A stretch of 64,000 bases of DNA from Polymorphobacter megasporae (GTDB lineage Bacteria; Pseudomonadota; Alphaproteobacteria; Sphingomonadales; Sphingomonadaceae). The notes under the pieces are model-generated. The model made no database searches and was not told the DNA's origin. It saw only the letters and a program-made list of their open reading frames with translations. This document shows positions 8,255 through 18,306 of this stretch, piece after piece (within the stretch, counting starts at the first letter, position 1; the number at the start of each line of letters is the position of its first letter). Where the stretch lies: positions 3,534,001 through 3,598,000 of the forward strand of contig NZ_CP081848.1 of the NCBI RefSeq assembly GCF_018982885.2, given 5' to 3'. The position numbers and the translations under genes were made by a program.

Positions 8255-9259
8255 ATGGCCGTCGACAAAAAGACCATCGCGAAGCCTCCGGTCGCCGCGC
8301 CGAAGGCGATCGTGCCGCCGGTTTTGGCACCGAAACCCGTAACCCCGCCGGTCATGGCTCCTGCCAAGCCGATCATCGCTGCGAAACCTGTGATGAAAGC
8401 GCCGCCCGCCGCGCCGAAGCCAAAGCCGGTGCCGCCGGTCCTGGCCGCTCAGCCCGCGCCGCCTGCCGCCGCAAAACCGGTTACGCCCGTCGCTGCCACG
8501 ACGCCGATTCCCCCGGTCATTGCCGCACAGCCGAATCCCCCGGTCATCGCCGCACAACCGTTGCCCCCGGTCCTCGCCGCCAAGTTGGTTCTGCCCGTCG
8601 CGTCGCTGCCGTTGCCGCCAGTTGCTTCACCGCCGATGGCACCGCCGCCGCCGCCGGTCGTTAACCCCTCGTCAACAAGTAACCAAGCCCTGCCTCCGGT
8701 CGTACCCGTACCGGAGCCCCTCAAGTCGAAGGATACCCAGATGACCGAAGCCTACACCACCGCCGCCGACGCCATGAAGAACGGCGCCGAGCAGATGAAG
8801 TCGACGATGGCCAACCAGACCGAAAACGCCATGGCGCAGGGCAAGGCGACCTTCGAGCAGGTCGCGTCGAAGTCGCGCGAAGCGATCGAGCACGGCATGA
8901 AGTCGGTCGACGAGATGGCCGGCATGGCGCGTGGAAACGTCGAGGCGATGCTCGCTTCGTCGCGCGCCGCGGCGCAGGGTATCGAAGCGATCGCGCGTGA
9001 AGTTTCTGACTTCGCCCGCAAGTCGTTCGAAGAGACCACCGCCGCCGCCCGCGCGATGACGACGGTCAAGACCCCGAACGAGCTGATGCAGCTCCAGAAC
9101 GACTTCGCCAAGACGCAGTTCGATGCGGCCGTCGCCGAGATGTCGAAGCTGTCGGAGACGATGGTCAAGCTGATGGGCGAAGTGTTCGAGCCGATGCAGG
9201 CGCGCGCCACCGTCGCCGCCGACTCGATGAAGTCGATGGTCGGCAAGGTCGGCCTTTAA
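8255..9259 (+). CDS. Phasin-family protein with a Pro/Ala-rich N-terminal extension
   Basis: 334 residues from ATG 8255 (GGAG 7 bases upstream). Residues 1-160 are a low-complexity Pro/Ala/Val region with repeated [16 protein letters not shown] units. From about 163 on there is a classic amphipathic helical phasin_2 domain: [48 protein letters not shown], and [16 protein letters not shown]. Phasins coat polyhydroxyalkanoate granules. Met163 (ATG 8741) has AAGGA nine bases before it, so a short phasin of 172 residues may also be made from the same mRNA. The gene is followed by a strong terminator. Confidence 0.9.
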   Translation: MAVDKKTIAKPPVAAPKAIVPPVLAPKPVTPPVMAPAKPIIAAKPVMKAPPAAPKPKPVPPVLAAQPAPPAAAKPVTPVAATTPIPPVIAAQPNPPVIAAQPLPPVLAAKLVLPVASLPLPPVASPPMAPPPPPVVNPSSTSNQALPPVVPVPEPLKSKDTQMTEAYTTAADAMKNGAEQMKSTMANQTENAMAQGKATFEQVASKSREAIEHGMKSVDEMAGMARGNVEAMLASSRAAAQGIEAIAREVSDFARKSFEETTAAARAMTTVKTPNELMQLQNDFAKTQFDAAVAEMSKLSETMVKLMGEVFEPMQARATVAADSMKSMVGKVGL

Positions 9260-9303
9260 GCCGCGCTCCCGGCGTCCGCGCTGGGTTTGCTGCGACTAAC
9301 TGC

Positions 9304-9334
9304 AACGGGCGGGGGAGCGATCCCCCGCCCGTTT
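9304..9334 (+). terminator. Rho-independent terminator after the phasin gene
   Basis: A perfect GC-rich stem, AACGGGCGGGGGA with its complement TCCCCCGCCCGTT around a GCGA tetraloop, lies 45 bp after the phasin stop and runs into a short T stretch. It separates the phasin from clpS. Confidence 0.85.
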
Positions 9335-9348
9335 GCATGTCTGGCCCC

Positions 9349-9378
9349 TTGAACGCGATGGGGCCGCGCCCGTATATT
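9349..9378 (+). promoter_or_regulatory. Candidate clpS promoter giving a leaderless mRNA
   Basis: TTGAAC (9349-9354), an 18-bp spacer and TATATT (9373-9378) lie directly in front of the clpS ATG at 9385. The expected start of transcription, about 7 bases after the -10, falls on the ATG itself, and no Shine-Dalgarno sequence precedes it. Confidence 0.5.
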
Positions 9379-9384
9379 GCGCCC

Positions 9385-9735
9385 ATGAACCTTACCCCCC
9401 ACGCCGGCCCCGGCAACGACGATGACGACCGCGACCGCCGCGGCGGCGCCGGTGTCGCGACCAAGACCAAGCCGAAGACCAAGCAGCCGGCGCTGTACAA
9501 GGTGCTGATGCTCAACGACGACTACACCCCGATGGAGTTCGTCGTCCTGACGCTCCAGCGCTTCTTCCGGATGACGATCGAGGATGCGACGCGGGTCATG
9601 CTCAGCGTCCACCAGCGCGGCGTCGGGATTTGCGGCATATTCACGTACGAGGTCGCCGAGACCAAGGTGACGCAGGTGATGGATTTTGCGCGCGAGCACC
9701 AGCATCCGCTGCAGTGCACTCTGGAGAAGGATTGA
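9385..9735 (+). CDS. clpS: ATP-dependent Clp protease adaptor ClpS
   Basis: 116 residues from ATG 9385. A disordered Asp/Lys-rich N-terminus is followed by the conserved core: [17 protein letters not shown] (N-degron pocket with the DD pair), then [24 protein letters not shown] and a C-terminal [10 protein letters not shown]. ClpS docks on ClpA and delivers N-end-rule substrates to ClpAP. In-frame Met codons exist upstream (9337, 9358), but the promoter position and the family's usual length favour 9385. Confidence 0.95.
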   Translation: MNLTPHAGPGNDDDDRDRRGGAGVATKTKPKTKQPALYKVLMLNDDYTPMEFVVLTLQRFFRMTIEDATRVMLSVHQRGVGICGIFTYEVAETKVTQVMDFAREHQHPLQCTLEKD

Positions 9736-9790
9736 GCCGGTCGCGTTTGCGTGCTCGACCGCATCTTGCTCCATGCCCCGAATTTAGTTC

Positions 9791-9864
9791 GTCATCCCCG
9801 CGAAGGCGGGGACCCATCATCCCGACCGGTTGTGGTGATGGGTCCCCGCCTTCGCGGGGATGAC
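9791..9864. repeat. Intergenic inverted repeat, copy 2
   Basis: Same design as 2006-2079: about 30-base arms beginning GTCATCCCCGCGAAGGCGG and its complement, with a short loop around 9822-9833. It lies between clpS and the SDR gene, which point the same way, so it is not restricted to convergent gaps. A half copy is seen at about 34637-34657. Confidence 0.85.
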
Positions 9865-9896
9865 GAATTTAAAGCGGCCCGCGAAACACGTCAGAG

Positions 9897-10592
9897 ATGA
9901 TGGACCTTCTAAGTAGCTTCGCCGCCGACCCCCGTATCGTCGTCATCGGCGCATCCGGCGGCATCGGCACGGCGTTCGCTGACCTCCTCCGCGACCGTGG
10001 CGAGGTCATCGCCCTCTCCCGCGCCGACCTCGACCTTACCGACCCCCCGTCGATCACCGCAGCCGCCGCGCGCATCGGCGGCCCGATCGACCTCGTCATC
10101 GTCGCAACCGGGCTGCTCCACGACGCCGTCGGCGGCCCCGAAAAAGCCTTGCGCGACCTCGACACCGCCCGCCTCGCGCGCAGCTTCGCGGTCAATGCGA
10201 TCGGCCCCACACTCGTCGCGGCGGCGTTCCTCCCGTTGCTCCGGAACGACCGTAAGACCGCCTTCGCGGCACTGTCGGCACGGGTCGGGTCGATCGCCGA
10301 CAACCGTCTCGGCGGCTGGTACGGCTACCGAGCATCGAAGGCCGCGCTCAACCAGTTGCTCCGCACTGCCGCGATCGAGCACGCCCGCCGCGCCCCGCTG
10401 AGCGTCGTCGCCGCGCTCCACCCCGGGACGGTCGACACCCGCCTTTCGGCCCCGTTCCAGCGCGGCGTAGCGCCCGGCAAGCTGTTCGCCCCCGCGTTCT
10501 CGGCGCGCGCAATGCTCGACGTCCTCGACCGCCTGACACCCGCCGATAGCGGTGGATTGTTTGCGTGGGACGGAGCGCCGATCCCGTTCTGA
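9897..10592 (+). CDS. Short-chain dehydrogenase/reductase (CsgA-like)
   Basis: 231 residues. The cofactor loop GASGGIG (18-24), the NAIGP motif (100-104), the catalytic Ser in LSARVGS and YGYRASK (Tyr144, Lys148) are intact, so this is a classical NAD(P)-dependent SDR. The C-terminal HPGTVDTRLSAPF segment is typical of the CsgA/YbbO-like branch. The substrate is unknown. It starts with ATGATG right after inverted-repeat copy 2 and is followed at 78 bp by the efflux operon. Confidence 0.88.
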   Translation: MMDLLSSFAADPRIVVIGASGGIGTAFADLLRDRGEVIALSRADLDLTDPPSITAAAARIGGPIDLVIVATGLLHDAVGGPEKALRDLDTARLARSFAVNAIGPTLVAAAFLPLLRNDRKTAFAALSARVGSIADNRLGGWYGYRASKAALNQLLRTAAIEHARRAPLSVVAALHPGTVDTRLSAPFQRGVAPGKLFAPAFSARAMLDVLDRLTPADSGGLFAWDGAPIPF

Positions 10593-10669
10593 ACTCTCCG
10601 AATTTCGGGAGGTGTGCGACCACGACCGCCCTCGACGTTACGCCTCCGGCACGCTATCTCCTGGGCGAC

Positions 10670-12061
10670 ATGCTCCGCGCAATAATGCTCATCGCCGCCC
10701 TGCTCGCAGTCCCGGCAGCGGCGTCGGAGGACCCGCGCCACCTGATGCCGCCGCAGACCGCGCCGTGTGCTGCCGATCCGGTCGGCCCGCTGACGCTGCC
10801 CGACCTCGTCGACCTCGCGCTGTGCCATAATCCGGCGACCGCGGTGGCGTGGGCGGCGAGCCGGAGCGCGGCGGCGCAGGTCGGTATCGCCCGCGCCGCC
10901 GAACTGCCGAGCCTGTCGGCGACCGTCGGTCCGACGCTCAGCCGCACCGACTATCTGAGCAGCCAGCAGTTCGTCCTCGGCAACGGCCAGAGCTTCAGCG
11001 CGACGTCGAACTCGACCGACTTCGGCTCGTCGGCGAGCCTCGCGCTCAACTACCTGATCTTCGACTTCGGCGGGCGCGCGGCACGGATCGACAGCGCCCG
11101 CGCGAGCCAGCGCGCCGCATTGGGGCAGGTCGCCGACACCGCGCAGACCGTAGCACTCGACACCGTCACCGCGTACAACAGCCTCCAGGCGAACATCGCG
11201 GCGACGACCGCGGCGCAGTCGACCGTCGCGTTCAACCGCTCGTCACTCGACCTCGCCTCCGGCCGGACCCGCGCCGGGGTGGCGACCCCCGCCGACGAGT
11301 TGCAGGCGCGGACCTCGCTGGCGCAGGCCGAGCTGACGCTGGCGCAGGCGCGCGGCAATGCCCGGACGTCGGCGGGGCAGCTCGCGGTCGCGGTCGGCCT
11401 GCCGCCGACGACGGTCCTGCCGCTCGCTCCCGCCCCCCCGCTCGGCTCCGCCGACAAGCTCAGCCGCGACGTCACCGTGCTGATCGCCGACGCCGAGAAG
11501 CTTCGCCCCGACCTCCGCATCGCCGCGGCGAACCGCGACGCCGCGACCGCGCAGATCCGCGCGGCGCGGTCGGACCTGCTGCCGTCGCTCGCCGCGAGCG
11601 CGCAGGACAACCTCGGCTATGCCAATTCGACGAGCGACAGCAACCGCGCGAGTGTCGGGCTGACAGTGACGATCCCGTTCTTCAACGGCTACGACCGGAC
11701 CTACCGCGTCGCCGCCGCGCGCGCCGAGGCTGACCGCCAGGCGGCGCTGTTCGAGCAGACGCGCCAGCAGGCCGGGCTCGACGTCTTCACCCAGGCGACC
11801 GCGCTCGACACCCAGATCAGCGTGCTGTCGACCGCGCGCGAGTTGATCAACAGCGCCACCGCCTCGGCCGACATCGCGCAGGGGCGCTTCAAGGCGGGCG
11901 TCGGCACCTTCACCGACCTGCTCAACGCCCAGTCGGCGCTCGCGAGTGCGCGCCAGCAATTGGTCAGCGCCGACTTCGGGGTCCGCGATGCACAGGCGCG
12001 GCTCGCACGCGCGATCGGCGACGTCAGCACGGCAGTCGATGCCAACAGGAGCAGCCGATGA
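10670..12061 (+). CDS. TolC-family outer-membrane efflux protein
   Basis: 463 residues from ATG 10670, opening with a clear signal peptide (MLRAIMLIAALLAVPAAAS). Two repeated alpha-barrel/beta-barrel halves are visible, including SLALNYLIFDFGGRAARIDSAR in the first and VGLTVTIPFFNGYDRTYRV in the second, plus GVGTFTDLLNAQSALASARQQ near the end. It should form the outer-membrane duct of the tripartite system encoded by the following genes, overlapping macA by four bases. An upstream in-frame start overlapping the SDR gene is unlikely because it would bury the signal peptide. Confidence 0.92.
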   Translation: MLRAIMLIAALLAVPAAASEDPRHLMPPQTAPCAADPVGPLTLPDLVDLALCHNPATAVAWAASRSAAAQVGIARAAELPSLSATVGPTLSRTDYLSSQQFVLGNGQSFSATSNSTDFGSSASLALNYLIFDFGGRAARIDSARASQRAALGQVADTAQTVALDTVTAYNSLQANIAATTAAQSTVAFNRSSLDLASGRTRAGVATPADELQARTSLAQAELTLAQARGNARTSAGQLAVAVGLPPTTVLPLAPAPPLGSADKLSRDVTVLIADAEKLRPDLRIAAANRDAATAQIRAARSDLLPSLAASAQDNLGYANSTSDSNRASVGLTVTIPFFNGYDRTYRVAAARAEADRQAALFEQTRQQAGLDVFTQATALDTQISVLSTARELINSATASADIAQGRFKAGVGTFTDLLNAQSALASARQQLVSADFGVRDAQARLARAIGDVSTAVDANRSSR

Positions 12062-13215
12062 CGCGCCGCCGCTGGATCATCCTCCTCGTCCTCGGACTGG
12101 CCGCGGCGGCGTGGTTCGGCTGGAAGGCGACCCATCGCCCCGACCCCGCCGCCGCGTACACGACGCAGCCGATCGCCAAGGGCGACCTCAGCGAGGCGAT
12201 CACCGCGAACGGCGTGATCAACCCGGTCCGCGTCGTCAGCGTCGGGACGCAGGTTTCGGGCACCGTTGCCAAGCTGCTGGTCGATTATAATTCGCGCGTC
12301 ACGGCGGGCGAATTGCTGCTCGAGCTCGACCCCTCGGTCTATGCCGCGCGGCTCGCGGCGAGTGAGGCGAACCTCGCCAACATCCGCTCGAGCCTGTCGC
12401 TCCAGACCGCGAACGCGCGCCGCTCGGCCGAATTGTTCAAGCAGAATTACATCAGCCGCCAGGATTACGAGACCGCGCAGCAGGTCGAGGCATCGGCGGC
12501 GGCGCAGGTCGCGGCGGCCGAGGCGCAAATCAAGCAGGACCGCACCAACCTCGGCTACACGATCATCCGCTCGCCGGTGTCGGGCGTCGTCATCAGCCGC
12601 CAGGTCGACCTCGGCCAGACCGTCGCGGCGTCGTTCAGCACCCCGACCCTGTTCACCATCGCCCGCGACTTGACGCAGATGCAGATCGAGGCGGCGGTCG
12701 CCGAGGCCGATGTCGCCAAGGTGCGGATCGGCCAGCCGGTCAGCTTCACCGTCGATGCGTACGGCAACCGCAATTTCACCGGCAGCGTCCGCCAGATCCG
12801 ATTGAACCCGACGACGCAGCAGAATGTGGTGACCTACACCGTCATCGTCGGCGTCGCGAACCCCGACGGCGCGCTGTTGCCGGGGATGACCGCGAACGCG
12901 TCGTTCCTCGTGTCGGACCACAAGGACACGCTGCTGATCCCCAACGCCGCGCTCAGCTACAAGCCCGCCGACTATAAGCCCGCCAAGCGCAAGCCCGGCG
13001 AGCCGCTCAGCGACGGGCTGACGGTGTTCGTCCTCAAGGGATCGACCCCCGAACCGGTGCGGATCAAGATCGGCGCGTCCGACGCCGACAACAGCATCGT
13101 CACCGCCGGGCCACTCGCGGTCGGCGACAAGATCATCACCGCCGATACGCTCAAGGACAAGCCGAAGGGCAGCGTCCTCGGCCCGCCGGGAAGCGGGGCG
13201 AAGCCGAAGAAATGA
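12058..13215 (+). CDS. MacA-like periplasmic adaptor (HlyD/RND-MFP family)
   Basis: 385 residues. An N-terminal membrane anchor (about 6-20) is followed by the lipoyl half-motif GTQVSGTVAKLLVDYNSRV, a coiled-coil hairpin with SLQTANARRSAELFKQNYISRQD, the second lipoyl half (IRSPVSGVVISRQVDLGQTVAA) and beta-barrel/MP domains. It bridges the TolC duct to the MacB ATPase/permease. It overlaps both neighbours by four bases (ATGA). Confidence 0.92.
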   Translation: MTRRRWIILLVLGLAAAAWFGWKATHRPDPAAAYTTQPIAKGDLSEAITANGVINPVRVVSVGTQVSGTVAKLLVDYNSRVTAGELLLELDPSVYAARLAASEANLANIRSSLSLQTANARRSAELFKQNYISRQDYETAQQVEASAAAQVAAAEAQIKQDRTNLGYTIIRSPVSGVVISRQVDLGQTVAASFSTPTLFTIARDLTQMQIEAAVAEADVAKVRIGQPVSFTVDAYGNRNFTGSVRQIRLNPTTQQNVVTYTVIVGVANPDGALLPGMTANASFLVSDHKDTLLIPNAALSYKPADYKPAKRKPGEPLSDGLTVFVLKGSTPEPVRIKIGASDADNSIVTAGPLAVGDKIITADTLKDKPKGSVLGPPGSGAKPKK

Positions 13216-13946
13216 CGGCGGCCCCGGTCCTCTCGCTGACCAGTGTGGTCAAGGATTATATCGGCGAGGCGGGGTCGTTCCGCGCGCTCCACGGCGTCAG
13301 CATGGACGTCGCCGACGGCGAGCTGATGGCGATCATGGGGCCGAGCGGATCGGGCAAGTCGACGCTGATGAACATCATCGGCTGCCTCGATTCACCGACC
13401 ACGGGAGTCTACCGCTTCGAGGGCGTCGACACTGCGACGCTGTCCGAACGCGCGCTCGCCCGGATGCGCAACAGCGGCATCGGCTTCGTCTTCCAAAGCT
13501 TCAACCTGCTCCCCCGGCTGAGCGCGCTCGGCAACGTTGCGCTGCCGTTGGTCTATGCCGGGCTCAGCCGCGCCGACCGCGAGGCCAAGGCGCAGGCGCT
13601 GCTGACGCAGGTCGGGCTCGGCGACAAGCCACGCTCGCGCCCGTCGCAGCTGTCGGGCGGACAGCAGCAGCGCGTCGCCGTTGCGCGCGCGCTGGCGAAC
13701 AGCCCGAAGCTTCTGCTGGCGGACGAACCGACCGGCGCACTCGATACCAAGACGGGGACCGAGGTGCTTGGCCTGTTCAAGACGCTCAACCGCGAGCAGG
13801 GCGTGACGGTGGTCATCGTCACCCACGACCCCGAAGTGGCGAAGGCGACCGACCGCGTCGTGCGGATTCAGGACGGGCTGGTGTTCTACGACGGTCCGCC
13901 GACCGAGGCGGCGCTTTACGGGCATGCGCCGGAGGTGGTGGGATGA
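13212..13946 (+). CDS. MacB/LolD-type ABC transporter ATP-binding protein
   Basis: 244 residues, a stand-alone nucleotide-binding subunit. Walker A GPSGSGKST (43-51), Q-loop FVFQSFNLLPRLSA, signature LSGGQQQR (147-154), Walker B LLLADEPTGALD and the H-loop VIVTHD are intact. In E. coli the ATPase and permease are fused in MacB; here they are two genes. Unusually, the permease does not follow directly: about 1.6 kb of other genes intervene (13993-15576). Confidence 0.93.
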   Translation: MTAAPVLSLTSVVKDYIGEAGSFRALHGVSMDVADGELMAIMGPSGSGKSTLMNIIGCLDSPTTGVYRFEGVDTATLSERALARMRNSGIGFVFQSFNLLPRLSALGNVALPLVYAGLSRADREAKAQALLTQVGLGDKPRSRPSQLSGGQQQRVAVARALANSPKLLLADEPTGALDTKTGTEVLGLFKTLNREQGVTVVIVTHDPEVAKATDRVVRIQDGLVFYDGPPTEAALYGHAPEVVG

Positions 13947-13990
13947 GCCCGGCTGGCCAACTGCGCGTTATCGCGCAGGGGGGGAGCTAA
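13943..13990 (+). CDS. Possible 15-residue coupling peptide after the ATPase gene
   Basis: An ATG overlaps the ATPase stop codon (ATGA at 13943-13946) and opens a 15-codon frame reading MSPAGQLRVIAQGGS before TAA 13988-13990, two bases before the next start codon. The frame contains the GGGGGGAG ribosome-binding stretch for the DUF6402-type gene. It may be a real coupling leader, or the remnant of the original permease start before the module was inserted. It is too short to support on composition. Confidence 0.3.
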   Translation: MSPAGQLRVIAQGGS

Positions 13991-13992
13991 GA

Positions 13993-14813
13993 ATGCCGTT
14001 CACGATCCGCGATATCCCGGCGACTATGCGCCTCCGCGGCATGACCGTCGGCGCGGCGATGATGGACCGCTGGTTCAACGGCGACGCATGGACGATGACG
14101 ATACCGGAAAAGCGCGGCGAGGTTTCGATCGCGACCATTTCCGGTGACAAGATCGACACCCGGCATGCGACGATGCGATGGGCATCGGGCTTCGGCCGTT
14201 TCACCAGTGCCCAGCATCATCTGCTCAACAGCTGGTCGACGCCGCCTCGCCTGGAACGAGGCGTCAACCGCCTGAGCGAACAGTTCCGGGCGTGGTTTCT
14301 CTCGACCCCGCTGATCGGACGCGTAGTTTCCGCTTCGGCGACCTTGGTGCCTCGGTCGCGACGATCGAAGCGACGTGTCAGATGAATTTGGACCCGGTCC
14401 CCAGCGGCGTTTGGGATCCGCTCGACGATTTTTATGCTGCGATTGGCGAAGGCTCGGTCAAGCTCGCGGTCACCGGAATGGTCACGCCGCAAGCCGATGG
14501 AAAATACCGGCTCGCGATCGACGAGGTCGGGACCTATTTGCGCGACACTTATGATTTCATCGGCTCCCAACCGCTGGGCTTCTGGAGCCGTTACGGCGTC
14601 CAGAAAGTGCTATTCTCGCCGATCGGAATTCCGATCGATCCCAAAACTGCTGACAACGATGGTGATTGGAGCCGCGGCAACTTTTATTACGTCAGCAACG
14701 GTTCATTCAACGAATATCGGCAGATGTTCGGAAAGGGTCGCGATTTCTTCGTCCATAGCGATGTCGAGCGGAAGAAGCTGCCCACACCGGTCGTCGTGAC
14801 AGTCGCGCCATGA
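13993..14813 (+). pseudogene. DUF6402-type protein gene, interrupted by a -1 frameshift
   Basis: The first frame (ATG 13993) gives FTIRDIPATMRLRG, MMDRWFNGDAW and IDTRHATMRWASGF, the start of a DUF6402 protein. It loses similarity after about 14325 and ends at 14385. From about 14325 the frame one base earlier continues the same family (RFGDLGASVATIEATC, YLRDTYDFIG, QPLGFWSRYG, then FNEYRQMFGKGRDFFVHSD) to TGA 14811-14813. One missing base, or programmed -1 slippage, joins them into about 273 residues. I remember DUF6402 proteins from type VI secretion and polymorphic-toxin neighbourhoods; their activity is not established. The stop overlaps the next gene by four bases. Confidence 0.72.
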
Positions 14814-15160
14814 GGAGCCTGTGGTACGCTGCTGTTCTCGCCGGCATGGCTGTTGGCGCGTACCTCGGGATCTGGGCGACCGGGGGATCAACGCTCCAGG
14901 GGATCGTCGTCTCGCCTGATGGCCGCGAGAGGCTCGAATATTATTCGCCGGCGCGCTGGCAGGGACCGTATTTTCATTCCGGCATCATGCCCGTCGTCAT
15001 CCGCCTGACGACGACAGGCGACAACGCCGTTGTCGGCGAAAGCCGGGTCGTCGACATCGGCGGCGGCAGCGCCGGGGTCATCTGGCGGCGCGATTTCGTC
15101 CAGGTCGGCAGCGTCGCCCTTTACCGCCGGTCGACCGGGCGCTGGGAGGTAGACGCGTGA
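14810..15160 (+). CDS. Small membrane-anchored protein, paralogue A (DUF6201-like?)
   Basis: 116 residues. An N-terminal membrane anchor or uncleaved signal (LWYAAVLAGMAVGAYLGIWA) is followed by a roughly 90-residue exported domain with SPDGRERLEYYSPARWQ, then VVGESRVVDIGGG and a closing YRRSTGRWEV. About half its residues match the next gene, so the two are tandem duplicates. The pattern (SPD, YYSPARWQ, GESRVVD) recalls the small proteins that accompany DUF6402 genes in secretion-system loci; that link is from memory and not certain. Overlaps of four bases on both sides. Confidence 0.7.
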   Translation: MRSLWYAAVLAGMAVGAYLGIWATGGSTLQGIVVSPDGRERLEYYSPARWQGPYFHSGIMPVVIRLTTTGDNAVVGESRVVDIGGGSAGVIWRRDFVQVGSVALYRRSTGRWEVDA

Positions 15161-15572
15161 ATGCGGCAGCGTTGCCGACGCCGCGGGTTGACGACGGCAG
15201 TTACCGTCGAGGCGGACGCTTGATCGCCCGCGGCGTGACGGCGGCACTCGCCGCCGGAATGCTTCTAGGCACCTTTCTCGGCGTGTGGCTCGCTGGCGGC
15301 TCGCACCTGATCAGCGTCTACACCTCGCCCGACCGCAAGGAGCAGCTCGAGCTCTACACGCCAAGGCGCTGGCAACGTCCGTGGTTTGATCAGGGCATCA
15401 TCCCGGCGTTCGCCCGCCTGACCTCGCTTCCCGAGGACCGCATTGTCGCCGAAAGCCGGGTCTTCGAATACGGTGGCGGGATCGGCGGTCAGATTTTCTG
15501 GGAAAAGGACGTCGTCCAGGTGAGCACCGTCGCCATCTACCGCCGTGCGACCGGCAAGTGGGAGGTCGAGCG

Positions 15573-15576
<4 letters not shown>
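15157..15576 (+). CDS. Small membrane-anchored protein, paralogue B
   Basis: 139 residues. It has a short cytoplasmic leader, one membrane segment (about 24-46, ending in FLGVWLAGG) and then an exported domain parallel to paralogue A: TSPDRKEQLELYTPRRWQ, VAESRVFEYGGG and YRRATGKWEVER. Having two diverged copies fits a pair of accessory or immunity-like proteins for the DUF6402 product, but this is only inference. Its stop overlaps the start of the MacB permease gene, so it is translated as part of the efflux operon. Confidence 0.7.
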
Positions 15577-16786
<1,210 letters not shown>

Positions 16787-16790
<4 letters not shown>

Positions 16791-16978
16791 TCCTCGTGCC
16801 GGGTCCGCCCCGGCAAAACCGTCGCGACGATCCGCTTGCCCGCCCAGATCTCGATCGAATGGGCATGGTCGCGCTCGGTTGCAGTGGCGACCGCCGACGG
16901 ATCGTCCGCGCAGACAGCATCCTCCCGGCGAAGAATCTTGTCCTCGTGGTCGAGAAAGTAGAAGCGGTACTCCACCAT
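16787..16978 (-). CDS. Small conserved hypothetical protein
   Basis: 63 residues beginning MVEYRFYFLDHEDKILR and containing SIEIWAGKRIVATV. This matches the plan of the short sphingomonad/rhizobial proteins in which an aromatic YxFYFLD start is followed by an acidic helix and an EIWxGxRxV ending. No function is known. It is convergent with the MacB permease (stop codons share CTAG) and lies just after cfa on the same strand. Confidence 0.65.
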
Positions 16979-17022
16979 GTGGAGTTGCTACGCGCCTCGT
17001 TACGGACGCGGTCTGTACGAGT

Positions 17023-18258
17023 TCATACAATTGTCAGCACCGTCTGTACGACATCGAGCCCGCCGCCGCGAAACCCGCCCTCGCAGTACATCAGGTAATA
17101 CTGCCAAAGGGTTATGAATCGATCGTCGAAGCCCGGGGGTAGCCGCCCGGCCGCCGCTGCCGCATCGAACTGTGTACGCCAGCACGCGAGGGTTCGCGCG
17201 TAATCGCCGCCGAAGTTGCGCTCGGCGGCAACGCGGAAACCCGCCGCTGTTGCCACGCCGCGCAGGCGGTTCGGGCTCGGCAGCATGCCGCCGGGGAAGA
17301 TGTACGCCTGGATGAAGTCGGTCGATGCACGATAGGCGTCGAACACGTCGTCGGCGATGGTGATGACTTGGAGCCCGGCGCGTCCCCCCGGGCGGAGCCG
17401 CGCGCGGACGACGTCCATGAAGGTCGGCCAGTTCCGCTCGCCGACCGCCTCGAACATCTCGACGCTGACGACATGGTCGTAGGTGCCGGTGACCGCGCGG
17501 TAATCGGTGAGGCCGAACGTCGCCCCCGGCACCCGTGCCCGGGCGTAAGCGAGCTGCTCGGCCGATAGCGTGATGCCGTGGACGGTCGCGCCGTAGTCGC
17601 GCGTCGCAATCTCGGCGAGGCTGCCCCAGCCGCAACCGATCTCGAGGAGCCGGTCGCCCGGCTTGACCCCGACCGCGTCGAGCAGTGCGCGGATCTTCGC
17701 GGTCTGCGCCGCTTCGAGGTCGTCGGTGCCGTCGAACAGCGCGCTCGAATAGGTCATGCCCGGGTCGAGCCAGGCGGCGTAAAAGTCGTTGCCGAGGTCG
17801 TAGTGAAATTCGATGTTGCGGCGCGGATGCACGCGCTCCTCGACCGCGCGGACCAGCCGGTTGAGCAGCCGCGTCGCGCCTTGCGCTCGTGCCGCGCTGC
17901 CGAGGGTGGTGCGGTTGGCGACGAACAATTCGAAGATCGCGACCGGGTCGGGCGACGTCCAGTCGCCGTCGAAATACGCGCGCGCGAACCCCGCCGATCC
18001 CGACAGCATCAGGCGGACGACGGGCAGCCAGTTGCGCAAGCTGATCGCCGCCACCGCTCCCGGTGCCCGGCCCCCGAGCAGCACCCGCCGGCCATCGGGT
18101 AATGTCGCGTCGAGCGACCCCGTCGCCAGCCCGGCATCGATCCGCGCCACCACCGCCTCGGCCCGCCCGGCGGCAAAGCGCCCGAGCATCCCGCCGCCGA
18201 GCGCGAGGCGACGGTCGCGGGCGACGAGGTGCGCGCCCCGTGAAGTCGGCATGTCCAT
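17023..18258 (-). CDS. Cyclopropane-fatty-acyl-phospholipid synthase family methyltransferase
   Basis: 411 residues. The N-terminal lipid-binding domain is followed by the signature FHYDLGNDFYAAWLDPGMTYS, the SAM loop LLEIGCGWGSLAEIA, SVEMFEAVGERNW and the C-terminal TLACWRTQFD and WQYYLMYCEGGFR motifs. It transfers a methylene from SAM to unsaturated acyl chains of membrane lipids; methylation of other lipids is possible in this family. It begins with two in-frame Met codons (18258, 18252). The upstream gap to DUF1810 is 48 bp, same strand. Confidence 0.9.
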   Translation of the reverse strand: MDMPTSRGAHLVARDRRLALGGGMLGRFAAGRAEAVVARIDAGLATGSLDATLPDGRRVLLGGRAPGAVAAISLRNWLPVVRLMLSGSAGFARAYFDGDWTSPDPVAIFELFVANRTTLGSAARAQGATRLLNRLVRAVEERVHPRRNIEFHYDLGNDFYAAWLDPGMTYSSALFDGTDDLEAAQTAKIRALLDAVGVKPGDRLLEIGCGWGSLAEIATRDYGATVHGITLSAEQLAYARARVPGATFGLTDYRAVTGTYDHVVSVEMFEAVGERNWPTFMDVVRARLRPGGRAGLQVITIADDVFDAYRASTDFIQAYIFPGGMLPSPNRLRGVATAAGFRVAAERNFGGDYARTLACWRTQFDAAAAAGRLPPGFDDRFITLWQYYLMYCEGGFRGGGLDVVQTVLTIV

Positions 18259-18306
18259 TGCGCGGCTATTAACGACGCCCGCGCGGACCGCAACGGCGCG
18301 ATCGCC

